From the NCBI RefSeq assembly GCF_027587195.1, contig NZ_JAPDDP010000013.1, forward strand, positions 1 through 64,000: DNA of 64,000 bases, written 5' to 3'. Under the pieces are notes generated by a model, which was given only the letters and a program-made list of their open reading frames with translations, was not told the DNA's origin and searched no databases. This stretch comes from Solirubrobacter phytolaccae (lineage in GTDB: Bacteria > Actinomycetota > Thermoleophilia > Solirubrobacterales > Solirubrobacteraceae). How positions within the stretch are numbered: the first letter of the stretch is position 1; each line of letters begins with the position of its first letter. Positions 50,755 to 59,010 of the stretch are shown piece after piece. A program made the translations under genes and the position numbers.

Positions 50755-51286
50755 GGTCGAGCAGCGCGCGTTCCTGGAGACCTACTGGCGCTGCCTGATG
50801 GTGGAGCACGACTGGGAGACGTTCGCGTCGATCGTGCATCCGGACTGCGTCGTGCACTACCCCGGCAACCACTTCCTGTCCGGCGATCACGTCGGGCGCG
50901 AGGCGGTCGTACGTCTGTATCAGAACCTCACCAAGCTCGGCCCGGCCACGGGCGCGTTCATCGGTGAGCTGCACGACACTGTCCATTCGGACTCGCATTG
51001 CTGTGCCCTGGTCAAGTACAAGATCGTCGTGGGACCGGGCATGGAGATCGAAGGCGACGCGGTGGGTGTCTTCCACCTCCAGGACGGTCAGATGACGGAG
51101 TACTGGCTTTTGGAGCGCGACCAGAAGATGATCAACGACATCTTCAACATGGGTGGCAAGGCGCTTCTCGCGGGCGGCGCGAAGACGAACATGGCGTTGG
51201 GGGCGGGAACGCACCCGCTGGCCCTGGCCCGGACGTTGCGCCGAGTCGCCCGCATCAAGCGCGGAAAGAACAAGAGGATGCTCTGA
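50741..51286 (+). CDS. SnoaL-like (NTF2-fold) protein
   Basis: A 181-residue protein with an NTF2-like fold in residues 1-130: REVEQRAFLETYWRCLMVEHDWETFASIVHPDCVVHYPG, GREAVVRLYQNL, VFHLQDGQMTEYWLLERDQ. SnoaL/SnoaL-2 relatives act as cyclases, isomerases or steroid delta-isomerases. There is no conserved catalytic Asp/Tyr pattern of a ketosteroid isomerase that I can confirm. A basic C-terminal tail (ALARTLRRVARIKRGKNKRM) is unusual. ATG 50741 overlaps the MMPL gene end by 14 bp, and the stop overlaps the next start (TGATG). Export-coupled lipid modification is a reasonable guess. Confidence 0.82.
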   Translation: MPTREVEQRAFLETYWRCLMVEHDWETFASIVHPDCVVHYPGNHFLSGDHVGREAVVRLYQNLTKLGPATGAFIGELHDTVHSDSHCCALVKYKIVVGPGMEIEGDAVGVFHLQDGQMTEYWLLERDQKMINDIFNMGGKALLAGGAKTNMALGAGTHPLALARTLRRVARIKRGKNKRML

Positions 51287-52479
51287 TGGCAGCAGGCCTG
51301 ACCCAGATGGCGCGCAGTGCCCCGGCGGCGGCGCGCGGTGAGCGACCCGTCACGACGTACAAGGAAGACCTGATCACGGCCGCGCTGACGATCTGGCCGA
51401 TCACGGCCATGTTCTTCGACGGCCGCGGCCACAACAACGAGACGGGCCAGGAGTCGTTCTTCTCGCTCGCCCACCTGTTCCTGTACGCGGGGATGACGGC
51501 GGTGGGCCTCTGGGTCGGCCTGCTCGTCACGCGCTACCAGCTCGCGGCCGGCGCGGACCCCCGCAAGTCGCTGATCCCCGACCTGAAGGCGATCCCGGTC
51601 GGCTACGGCGTGGCCATCCTCGGCCTGCTCACGCTCGCCCTGGGCGGCCCGACCGACTTCATCTGGCACTCGGCGTACGGGTTCGAGGTCGGCGTGGACG
51701 CGATCTACTCACCGCCCCACCTGCTGCTGTTCTTCGGCGGCCTGCTGGTCTCCTCGACCGGCATCCGCTCGATGTGGGCCAAGCAGGACGTCGTCCTGGA
51801 CTTCAAGGGCTTCGCGCCCGTGCTGCTGAGCACGACGCTGTTCATCGGCGTCTCCGGCTTCATCACGATGTACCTGTCGGCGTTCATGACCAACGTCACG
51901 CCGACGAGCGACTTCGTGGCCGACTACCAGGACAAGTCGCGCTTCCTGGACGACTTCAACGACCAGTCGCAGTCGCTGAACGCGGGCCTGACGGGCTACG
52001 GCGACGGGCAGTGGCCGTACTACTACTACTCCGCCAGCCACGGCATCGCGTCGATGATCATCACGACGCTGATCCTGCTCGGCCCGGCGCTGCTGCTCCT
52101 GCGCCGCTGGCGCGTGCCGTTCGGCGCCTTCACGCTGATCTTCACGGGCTACGGGCTGCTCGCGAGCATCATGACCGAGTACCGCGACTGGCCGCTGATC
52201 CTGCCGCTCTTCCTCACGGGCCTGGCGATCGACCTCGTCCAGCGCCGCTCGGGCGAGGAACGCCTGACGCTGGGCGGGATCCGCACGGCCGGCCCGATCG
52301 CGGCGGCCGTGCTGTGGATCTCCTACTACGCCACGCTGGCGGTCCACAAGGGCATCGGCTGGGAGCCGACGCTGTGGGTGGGTGCGCTGATGGTGGGCGT
52401 GCTGGCGGGCTTCGGCGTCGCCTTCCTGATCGCGCCGCCGTCCTACGGCCCGCGCCTCGTCGACGCCTCCGACGGCTAG
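51286..52479 (+). CDS. polytopic membrane protein with conserved His residues, unknown function
   Basis: A 397-residue protein with about nine hydrophobic helices and no signal peptide. Intramembrane or loop motifs include FFDGRGHNNETG, FFSLAHLFLYAG, DFIWHSAYGFE, YSPPHLLLFFGG and YYYYSASHGIASM; the repeated His in or next to helices (AHLF, IWHS, PPHL, ASHG) suggests metal or heme binding. I recognise no named family. It is translationally coupled to the SnoaL-like gene and its stop overlaps the convergent hydrolase stop by 4 bp. It probably belongs to the MMPL copy-2 module. Confidence 0.75.
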   Translation: MAAGLTQMARSAPAAARGERPVTTYKEDLITAALTIWPITAMFFDGRGHNNETGQESFFSLAHLFLYAGMTAVGLWVGLLVTRYQLAAGADPRKSLIPDLKAIPVGYGVAILGLLTLALGGPTDFIWHSAYGFEVGVDAIYSPPHLLLFFGGLLVSSTGIRSMWAKQDVVLDFKGFAPVLLSTTLFIGVSGFITMYLSAFMTNVTPTSDFVADYQDKSRFLDDFNDQSQSLNAGLTGYGDGQWPYYYYSASHGIASMIITTLILLGPALLLLRRWRVPFGAFTLIFTGYGLLASIMTEYRDWPLILPLFLTGLAIDLVQRRSGEERLTLGGIRTAGPIAAAVLWISYYATLAVHKGIGWEPTLWVGALMVGVLAGFGVAFLIAPPSYGPRLVDASDG

Positions 52480-53390
52480 AGGTTCGACACGAAGAACCCC
52501 GCTACGTCAGCGACTTCCTCGTTGACGTAGCGGTACCCCTCGTAGCGCCCGCCGGACGCGTAGTGGATCACGCCGAGCGAGCTCGGCGTGACCGCGGACA
52601 TCGCCTCCACGTCGGCCATCTCGCCCCACTGGTCACCCGTGCCCTGCACGTACTGGACGACCGTGGCGCCGAGCCGGCGCGCCGGGACGCTCGGGTCGTG
52701 GTCCTTGAGGAGCGGCGCGCGCAGCAGCCGGTAGATCGGGTCGACGGGCTTGAGCATCGCCGGGCCCATCCGCCCGAACGTGTCGAGCGCGAAGTTGCGG
52801 TTGAAGTGCGGGACGATCGCGGGCTGGATCGCGAGGATCGCCTTCACGGGCTGGTCCTCCGGCGTGCCGTAGAGCGCCGTGTTGGCGCCCATCGAGCAGC
52901 CGAGCGCACCGATCCGGGCGGGGTCGACGTCCCCCCGCGAGCGCAGGTAGGCGAGCGCGCCGCGGTAGTCGAGCGCCTCGTTGGGCCCGTAGGTCACGGG
53001 TACCTTGCGCGCGCTCTCACCGTGGTTGCGCAGGTCGAACAGCAGCACGTGGTAGCCCGCGGCGTGCAGCGCCCGGGTGGCCGGCAGGAACTCGACGTCC
53101 TTGTCGGCGAGCGGCACCTGCCCGCCGACGTTGCCCAGCCGGTTCCACAACCAGCCGTGGATGAACACGACCACGGGTCCGGGCGCTGACAAACCGCTCG
53201 GGATGAACCAGCCCCGTAGATCGAGCCCGTCGACGGAGGTGAAGCGCACGTCCTCGTACTCCAGGCCGACCGCGGCGGGCGTCGTGTGCAGCGGCGCACG
53301 CCGCCCGGCGAGCATCAGCTTGGTGAGGATCATCGGCTTCAGCGGGCCCGCGGAAGCGGCACCGCGGGGGCGCGTGGCGGTGGTCGTCAA
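52476..53390 (-). CDS. alpha/beta hydrolase, paralog 2 of a pair
   Basis: A 304-residue hydrolase homologous to 44351-45226: FIHGWLWNRLGNVGGQVPL, LLFDLRNHGES, GALGCSMGANTALYG (nucleophile Ser in GCSMG), VQYVQGTGDQWG and GRYEGYRYVNEE. The N terminus MTTTATRPRGAASAGPLKPMILTKLMLAGRR carries a hydrophobic anchor. It converges on the MMPL copy-2 operon with a 4-bp stop overlap, whereas paralog 1 converges on the MMPL copy-1/SDR pair. The equivalent placement beside two MMPL genes is strong evidence that hydrolase and transporter act on related substrates. Confidence 0.85.
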   Translation of the reverse strand: MTTTATRPRGAASAGPLKPMILTKLMLAGRRAPLHTTPAAVGLEYEDVRFTSVDGLDLRGWFIPSGLSAPGPVVVFIHGWLWNRLGNVGGQVPLADKDVEFLPATRALHAAGYHVLLFDLRNHGESARKVPVTYGPNEALDYRGALAYLRSRGDVDPARIGALGCSMGANTALYGTPEDQPVKAILAIQPAIVPHFNRNFALDTFGRMGPAMLKPVDPIYRLLRAPLLKDHDPSVPARRLGATVVQYVQGTGDQWGEMADVEAMSAVTPSSLGVIHYASGGRYEGYRYVNEEVADVAGFFVSNL

Positions 53391-53409
53391 TGTGCGTTCC
53401 CTCGCGTCG

Positions 53410-54147
53410 CTAGATGCCGATGCCCGGCACGCCGCCGGAGCTCATCTGCAGGTCGTCCCAGGCCTTCGCGGCGAGCTCCCAGTCGGACTCGGAGTCCTGC
53501 GTCTCCGGGTTGCGCAGCATCCGGATCAGGTACGCCGTGGCGGACAGCAGCGCGATCGCGGCGAAGGCGATCTGCACGCTGAGCACGCCCTCCTCGGTCC
53601 AGTACACGTCGTCGAGCTCGAGCAGCAGCGCGGACTCGTCGAGCACGAGCGCGACGCCCACGCCGAACGGGAACGCGAGGTACTTGTCCAGCTGCTCGCC
53701 CTTGGTGCCGATGGCGACGCCGCCGGCGGCGAGCGCGAGGATGCCGCCCGGCAGGAAGTGGTGGATGTGGCGGTCGCCGACCACGACGTCCTTGATCGGC
53801 CCGAAGCCGCCCTTCTCGCGGATCGTCCACGTGATGCCACGCGTGATGCCGAACGCGACCGTGAACGAGGCGAGCATGTTGAACAGCGCGTTCTCGCGCG
53901 TCCGGGAGACCGCGTAGCCCTCGCGCAGGATCATCACGGCCTCGATCGGCTTCGCGCGCCGCTCGTCCTCGGAGTGGATCTGGCGCGAGCGCGGCAGCGT
54001 GCCGAGCTTCCACACGCGCGCGATCTCCGCGCCGAACACGGTGATCACCGCGCCGCCCGCGAGCACGCCGAGCACGTGCGTACGCCCGCTCGATTTGGTC
54101 CTGGCCGCTTCCGCGGCCTGGAGCCGCTTAGCCTTGCGCGGCGACAC
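53410..54147 (-). CDS. actinobacterial membrane protein with HIHHFLPG and DVYW motifs, unknown function
   Basis: A 245-residue integral membrane protein with four to five helices. Distinctive motifs are DRHIHHFLPGGILALAAG and FGVGVALVLDESALLLELDDVYWTEEGVLSVQ; I have seen this HxHHxxxG plus DExALxLxxDVYWxxEG pattern in uncharacterised actinobacterial membrane proteins. The clustered His and acidic residues could bind metal. The gene's start overlaps the end of the accessory gene downstream of the GMC gene by 20 bp, so they share a transcript. The function is unknown. Confidence 0.78.
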   Translation of the reverse strand: MSPRKAKRLQAAEAARTKSSGRTHVLGVLAGGAVITVFGAEIARVWKLGTLPRSRQIHSEDERRAKPIEAVMILREGYAVSRTRENALFNMLASFTVAFGITRGITWTIREKGGFGPIKDVVVGDRHIHHFLPGGILALAAGGVAIGTKGEQLDKYLAFPFGVGVALVLDESALLLELDDVYWTEEGVLSVQIAFAAIALLSATAYLIRMLRNPETQDSESDWELAAKAWDDLQMSSGGVPGIGI

Positions 54148-54763
54148 GCTTCTTAGACCCCCTGCGTAGGTACACCTGGGCGAGCTGCTGGACGAAGATC
54201 ACCCCGAACTTGACGAGCGCGCCGAGCTGCGCGCCGACGCCCTGCCCTGAGGACCGGAACGTCGTGAGCTGCTTGGCGAAGTCGCGGATGCGAATGATGA
54301 TGATCCCGGAGCCGACGACCTCCGCGCCCTGGTCCTCGCCCTCCGCGACGTGCCCGCGCAACACGCGGGTGAAGAGCGTGGTCGTGTCCTTCCACAGGTC
54401 GAAGCCCGCGTCATTCTCGACCACCTTGTGGCCGATCATCGTCAGCGGGTGCCCGACGCCGTCGTAGAAGTGCAGCCGGTAGAGCATCTGCTTGACGCCC
54501 GGCTCCTGGTCCACGAACAGGTTGAAGAACCCGGCGACGACCGGCAGCTGGCCGCCGAGCGCGTCGCAGTGCACGTAGCCGCGGGCGGCGGCGGGGCGCA
54601 GCGGGTCCTTGCTGAAGGCCTCGATGTCAGCCACCTCGATCGTGAGGTGGAACATGAAGCCGGCCGACCCCTCGCGATCCGGCTGCGCGCCGCGCGCGTA
54701 GTCGGTCTCGCCGAACGTGACGTGGCCGAGCATCTCCTCGGTGAAGCGAACGGTTGCGCTCAT
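54128..54763 (-). CDS. accessory protein of a GMC oxidoreductase (domain otherwise fused to cholesterol-oxidase-like enzymes)
   Basis: A 211-residue protein beginning VRFTEEMLGHVTFGETDYARGAQ, with FMFHLTIEVADIEAFSKDP, RGYVHCDALGG, YRLHFYDGVGHPLTMIGHKVVEND and WKDTTTLFTRVL. From memory, this pattern follows the GMC domain in large fused actinobacterial cholesterol-oxidase-like proteins, between the oxidase and an alpha/beta hydrolase domain. Here it is encoded as an independent gene, its ATG at 54763 overlapping the GMC stop by 4 bp. The fold is not known to me. It is probably a lipid-binding or assembly partner of the oxidase. Confidence 0.75.
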   Translation of the reverse strand: MSATVRFTEEMLGHVTFGETDYARGAQPDREGSAGFMFHLTIEVADIEAFSKDPLRPAAARGYVHCDALGGQLPVVAGFFNLFVDQEPGVKQMLYRLHFYDGVGHPLTMIGHKVVENDAGFDLWKDTTTLFTRVLRGHVAEGEDQGAEVVGSGIIIIRIRDFAKQLTTFRSSGQGVGAQLGALVKFGVIFVQQLAQVYLRRGSKKRVAAQG

Positions 54764-56457
54764 CTGGCCGCCGCCTCCGCGGCTTTTCGGTCGGGATCGA
54801 TGATCTGGTCGGCGAAGCGATCCGCCAACGCCGCGATCGTGAAGCTCGGGTTGGGTCCCGTCGGGCCCGGCATGACCGAGCCGTCGGCGATGTGCAGCCC
54901 GGGCTGCCCGAACACATTGCCATACGCGTCGACCACGCCCTCCTCGCGCGTGCGCCCCATCGGCGCGCCGCCGAGCGGGTGGACGGTGATCACGCGTTTG
55001 AGGAACCAGATCGGGTTGTCGGCGAAGCGTCCGCCGAGCACGCCCGCCATGTCCCGCGAGACCGTGCGAACTCGCGAGAAGTAGTCCTCGGACGCCTTCC
55101 GGTTCCAGTCCAGGTCCAGGCGGCCGTTCTTGAGGTACATGCGCCCGTCCGGGATGTCGCGGCCCATCGAGAGCAGCGGCAGGCCGCCGGACGACAGCTC
55201 GCTCGGCAGCATCAGGTCGGCGATGTGGGCGGTGACGTCGGTGTCCGGCGAGCCCTTGATCCAGTTCTTGACCAGGTGCGTCGCGCCCTCGCGCCAGCGC
55301 CACAGCTGGATCGGAGCCGAGAGGATGTGCAGGATCCACGCCAGGTGCTGTGGGTAGCCCGCGTCCTGCAGGTAGAAGCCGCGGCCCTCGCCGCCGTCCT
55401 CCGCGCCCGGGATCCGCGCGGTCGTCGTGATGACCGGGCCGTAGCTGGGGTCCACGATCCGCGGCTCGCGCTTGCCGTCGGTGACCTTGCTCGTGTTGAG
55501 GATGAGCGTCAGCAGATCGCCGTTGCCGCAGAAGCGGGAGCCGATCTTCTTGCTCAGGCCGGGGAGGGCGGACCGGTTGCGCAGCAGCAGGTTGGTCGTG
55601 CCGAGCGTGCCCGCGGACAGGATCAGGTGGTCGCAGGTGAGCGTGACCGTCGGCGGCGCCTCGGGGGCGCCCGCGTCCAGGTCCGCGTAGTGGACCGTGT
55701 AGCCGCCGCCCTCGCGCGGCTCGAAGCGGCGCACGTCCGCGAGCGTGCGGATCTCCGCGCCCTGGTGCTTGGCGTGCGTGAGGTAGTTGTAATCCAGGGT
55801 GTTCTTGGACCCGAAGTTGCACCCGACGTCGCACTCGCCCGTCATCTGACAGGTGGTGCGCGTACGGCCGTGAAGATTCGGGATCTTCTCCACGATCGCC
55901 TCGCCCGGCACGGGCGGGCGGCCCTCGTTGGCGAAGGTGACGGCGAGCTTCGGGTGGAAGTGCTCGAGCCCGAGCTCGGTCGCCGCCTCCTTGAAGGCGA
56001 TCGTCTTCGGCGTGGACGCGTACGGCTCATGCTCGACCGGGAAGCGCTGGAGCCCGATCATCTCCTCGACGCGGTCGTAGTGCGGGTCGAGCGACGCGCG
56101 GTCGACGGGCCAGTACTCGTAGCCGCCGTCGTTGAGGTCCTCGTGCACGAACCAGCGCTCGTCCTTGCGGATGAAGACGTTCGCGTAGATCAGCGAGCCG
56201 CCGCCGAGCCCGGACGACACGAGCGCGTCGATGCCCTTGAACGACCAGTAGTGGTACATGCCCGTCAGGCCGCGCGGCGGGTCCCAGAAGCTCTCGCGGG
56301 CGCGGTAGGGGCTGCGGGTGAACGAGCCCGGCGGGTACGGCCGTCCGCGCTCGAGAATCAGGACGCGCTTGCCCGCCTCGGCCAGCCGGTAGGCGGTCAC
56401 CGACCCGCCGAATCCGGAGCCGACGACGATCGCGTCGAAATGCGTATCAAGACTCAA
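54760..56457 (-). CDS. GMC-family FAD oxidoreductase, cholesterol-oxidase-like
   Basis: A 565-residue flavoenzyme. The dinucleotide motif VVGSGFGGSVTAYRLAEAGKRVLILERG is at residues 11-38. GLGGGSLIYANVFIR and CDHLILSAGTLGTTNLLLRN match the GMC oxidoreductase family. Near the C terminus are KRVITVHPLGGAPMG (active-site His/Gly loop) and LHIADGSVMPGPTGPNPSFTIAALADRFAD. The TVHPLGG and PNPS...DR patterns are those of cholesterol oxidase/steroid GMC enzymes. No signal peptide or Tat motif is evident. A 4-bp overlap links it to the accessory gene. Sterol oxidation is the leading but unproven hypothesis. Confidence 0.88.
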   Translation of the reverse strand: MSLDTHFDAIVVGSGFGGSVTAYRLAEAGKRVLILERGRPYPPGSFTRSPYRARESFWDPPRGLTGMYHYWSFKGIDALVSSGLGGGSLIYANVFIRKDERWFVHEDLNDGGYEYWPVDRASLDPHYDRVEEMIGLQRFPVEHEPYASTPKTIAFKEAATELGLEHFHPKLAVTFANEGRPPVPGEAIVEKIPNLHGRTRTTCQMTGECDVGCNFGSKNTLDYNYLTHAKHQGAEIRTLADVRRFEPREGGGYTVHYADLDAGAPEAPPTVTLTCDHLILSAGTLGTTNLLLRNRSALPGLSKKIGSRFCGNGDLLTLILNTSKVTDGKREPRIVDPSYGPVITTTARIPGAEDGGEGRGFYLQDAGYPQHLAWILHILSAPIQLWRWREGATHLVKNWIKGSPDTDVTAHIADLMLPSELSSGGLPLLSMGRDIPDGRMYLKNGRLDLDWNRKASEDYFSRVRTVSRDMAGVLGGRFADNPIWFLKRVITVHPLGGAPMGRTREEGVVDAYGNVFGQPGLHIADGSVMPGPTGPNPSFTIAALADRFADQIIDPDRKAAEAAAR

Positions 56458-56542
56458 TGTGGTCCAACGCTAACCGTCGCTGGGATTGGGAAGCAAGTAC
56501 CGCTCGTCCAGGCGTGGCCGGATAGGCTCCCGGCCGGGCACC

Positions 56543-57649
56543 ATGACGACCGGCCAGGACCAGACCCAGACCCTCTATGACGCCGCCGCTCGCACCCGGG
56601 CCGCGGTGACCGATCAGCGCTTCGCGGCGGACGTCGACGAGGCGATCGAGTACTTCGGGCCCGACATCGCGTCGCACGTCGGCCGCTACGACACGGGCGA
56701 GCTGTTCGTGCCGCTGCAGGTGTGGCTCGGCAAGTGGGAGCCGGGCGCCTCGCTGGTCCTGCAGGATCGCGTCGTCCTGGTCTGGGGGCGGACCGAGGTC
56801 CAGCACCAGATCATCCCGCGCAAGCGCCCGGGCGGCGTGGCCGAGGTCGACGTGCAGGTCGATGCGGTGACGCTCTGGATCGACTGCGACAACCCCCTGA
56901 ACGTGCGCGTCCGCCGCTACGCCGGCACGATGGACGTGCCGGCGACCTACGCCGACACGCTCCGGCCCGAGAAGCTCGACATGGTCGCGACGGCCGAGCT
57001 GCCGCCGGAGCTGGAGCAGTGCCCGCACTGCTTCGGCGAGATCACGAAGGGCACCGAGATCTGCCCGCACTGCGGCAAGTACCTCGGCGAGCACAAGCGC
57101 TCGAAGAAGTGGCTGATCCTCCTGCTGCTCGCGCTGCTGCTCCTGCTGCTCCTGATCGGCGCGTTCCTGCTGTTGCGCGGCGACGACGAGGATCCGGCGA
57201 AGCCCAAGCCGACGCCGACCGCCACCGCGGAGGCCAGTGCCGAGCCGACGCAGGACCCGTTCCGCCGCATCTCCGGGCCGGGCTGGGAGGGCCGCGCGCC
57301 GCGCGCCTTCGAGATCAGCAAGGTCGAGCGCCAGAGCGGCGGGAAGCTGCTCGTGCGCACGCTCCGCGGCGACGACGGCCTCGTGATCCGGATCTTCCAC
57401 ACGCCCGAGGAGGACGCGAATCCGGGCACGTTCCAGGTCGGCGACCTGAAGCCGCTGGAGTCCAGCGCCAAGGAGTCCAACCTCGCGATCGTCGAGAACT
57501 ACGGCATCCCGGAGTGCGAGACGCGCCGCTGCGGCGACCTGCTGCTCAACGACCCCGCCTGGGGCGGCCTCGCGATCACGGTCAACGCGACCAAGGGCGA
57601 GCGGCTCGACGCGGCGAAGGCGATCGCCGAGTCGATAAAGCAGCGCTAA
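56543..57649 (+). CDS. zinc-ribbon membrane protein, unknown function
   Basis: A 368-residue protein. The N-terminal 170 residues (AVTDQRFAADVDEAIEYFGP, VRVRRYAGTMDVPATYADTLRPE) form an alpha/beta region. A zinc ribbon (CPHCFGEITKGTEICPHCG) precedes one transmembrane helix (WLILLLLALLLLLLLIGAFLLL). A Pro/Thr linker leads to an extracytoplasmic domain of about 130 residues (PGWEGRAPRAFEISKVERQSG; NYGIPECETRRCGDLLLN with two Cys). This cytoplasmic-sensor/outer-domain layout is common among actinobacterial envelope proteins, often near Ser/Thr kinases as here. It converges on the kinase gene at 57679 with a shared terminator. Confidence 0.75.
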   Translation: MTTGQDQTQTLYDAAARTRAAVTDQRFAADVDEAIEYFGPDIASHVGRYDTGELFVPLQVWLGKWEPGASLVLQDRVVLVWGRTEVQHQIIPRKRPGGVAEVDVQVDAVTLWIDCDNPLNVRVRRYAGTMDVPATYADTLRPEKLDMVATAELPPELEQCPHCFGEITKGTEICPHCGKYLGEHKRSKKWLILLLLALLLLLLLIGAFLLLRGDDEDPAKPKPTPTATAEASAEPTQDPFRRISGPGWEGRAPRAFEISKVERQSGGKLLVRTLRGDDGLVIRIFHTPEEDANPGTFQVGDLKPLESSAKESNLAIVENYGIPECETRRCGDLLLNDPAWGGLAITVNATKGERLDAAKAIAESIKQR

Positions 57650-57652
57650 AGA

Positions 57653-57671
57653 CCGGCTAAAGGCCCTGGGC
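57653..57671. terminator. hairpin between convergent genes
   Basis: An 8-bp stem, TAAAGGCC, with CTG loop and GGCCTTTA, followed by AGTT. It lies between the zinc-ribbon gene stop and the convergent kinase stop, so could terminate both. It resembles the hairpin at 6601-6631 in its CTG loop and TTTAAGTT tail. Confidence 0.6.
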
Positions 57672-57678
57672 CTTTAAG

Positions 57679-59010
57679 TTAGGCGAGCAGCGTGCGGCCG
57701 CCGCTTGATGAGAGCGGGAACGTGTCCAGGTCGAGCGCGACGACGGCCAGGTCGGCGAACAGCGCCACCTTGCCGAGGTCCTCACGCAGGTACGGGCCGC
57801 CGTCGCGGCGGTCCAGCACGGAGAGCACGCCGATCGTCTTGCCCTCGCGCACGAGCGGCGCGACGACCATCGTGTACGGCACGTAGCCCGTCCCGGCGGC
57901 GACCTGGCGGGCGAAGCGCGGGTCCTTGCGGCACTCGGGCACGAACACGCCGTCCCCGCTCGCGACGACCGCGCCCGCGATGCCCACGCCCGGCGGGAGC
58001 CGCATGCCGACGACCTCGGACGCGCCCGCGCCCCACGCCGCCTCGTAGACGAGCTCGCCGTTCGACGGGTCGGTGAGGGCGATCGAGCAGGCGGCGGCCT
58101 CGAACATGCCGGCCGCGGTGCGGACGATCGCCTCCATGACGCGGCGGCGCGTGGTCGGCCGGCCGAGCGACTGCGCGAGCGAGTGGCCACGCTCGCCGGT
58201 CAGCGGCACACCGATCGCGTCGGCGAACGCCACGGCGGTCGCGATCCGCTGCTCCGGGAGCATCTCGAGGCCGCCGGCGAGGGCGGTCTGGAGCTCCGGC
58301 GGCAGGTCCGGGGCGAGCTTGTCGAGCTTGAGGACGTCGCCGTAGCGCGGCGGGGCGCCGATCAGCAAGGTCCAGAGGGTCGCGGCGAGGCTGAAGATGT
58401 CGCTCGCGGCGCTGACCGTGCCGCCCGCGAAGACCTCCGGCGCCATGTAGCGCGGGGTGCCGACGGCGATCGTGCCCTGGTCCTCTTCACTGCCGAGCGC
58501 GCGGGCGACGCCGAAGTCCACGAGGATCACGCCGTCCTCGCCGTGGATCATGTTCTGCGGCTTCACGTCCCGGTGCACGATCTGCTGGGAGTGCACGTAC
58601 GAGAGCGCCTCGCAGCCGTGGCGGACGTACTCGACGGCGTCGCCGATCGTCAGGCCCGGGTTGCCGCTGCGCTTGAGCACGGCGCCGAGATCCACGCCGT
58701 GGACGAGGTCCATGACGATGTACAGGCCCTGCTCGTCGCTGGAGTGGTCGAGCACCTTGACCACGCGCGGGTGGCTCAGGCTCGCGAGCAGCCGCGCCTC
58801 GATCTCGAAGCGGGCCGCGTGCCGCACGTCCAACAGGCGCTTGACCGCGACGTCGGTGCCGGTCTCCCGGTCGATGGCACGGTAAACCGCGCCCATCGCC
58901 CCACTGGAGATGGGTGCCACGATCTCATAGCGCCCGTTGAGCGCCTCGCCCCCGACGGCTGTTGCCTGCTGGTCCGGTCGGGTCAGTCGATCACGTCCCT
59001 CACCGCTCAC
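57679..59010 (-). CDS. cytosolic Hanks-type Ser/Thr kinase with C-terminal GAF domain
   Basis: A 443-residue kinase. The kinase domain covers about 28-270: glycine loop SSGAMGAVY (first Gly replaced by Ser), AVKRLL with the catalytic Lys, HRDVKPQN, VDFGVARAL (DFG) and YMAPEVF. A GAF domain occupies about 280-430 (RRVMEAIVRTAAGMFEAAACSIALTD, GVGIAGAVVASGD, VVAPLVREGKTIGVLSVLDR). It has no transmembrane segment or PASTA domain, so it likely senses an intracellular ligand. It forms a pair with the overlapping kinase gene upstream (ATGA at 59007-59010). Confidence 0.92.
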   Translation of the reverse strand: MSGEGRDRLTRPDQQATAVGGEALNGRYEIVAPISSGAMGAVYRAIDRETGTDVAVKRLLDVRHAARFEIEARLLASLSHPRVVKVLDHSSDEQGLYIVMDLVHGVDLGAVLKRSGNPGLTIGDAVEYVRHGCEALSYVHSQQIVHRDVKPQNMIHGEDGVILVDFGVARALGSEEDQGTIAVGTPRYMAPEVFAGGTVSAASDIFSLAATLWTLLIGAPPRYGDVLKLDKLAPDLPPELQTALAGGLEMLPEQRIATAVAFADAIGVPLTGERGHSLAQSLGRPTTRRRVMEAIVRTAAGMFEAAACSIALTDPSNGELVYEAAWGAGASEVVGMRLPPGVGIAGAVVASGDGVFVPECRKDPRFARQVAAGTGYVPYTMVVAPLVREGKTIGVLSVLDRRDGGPYLREDLGKVALFADLAVVALDLDTFPLSSSGGRTLLA

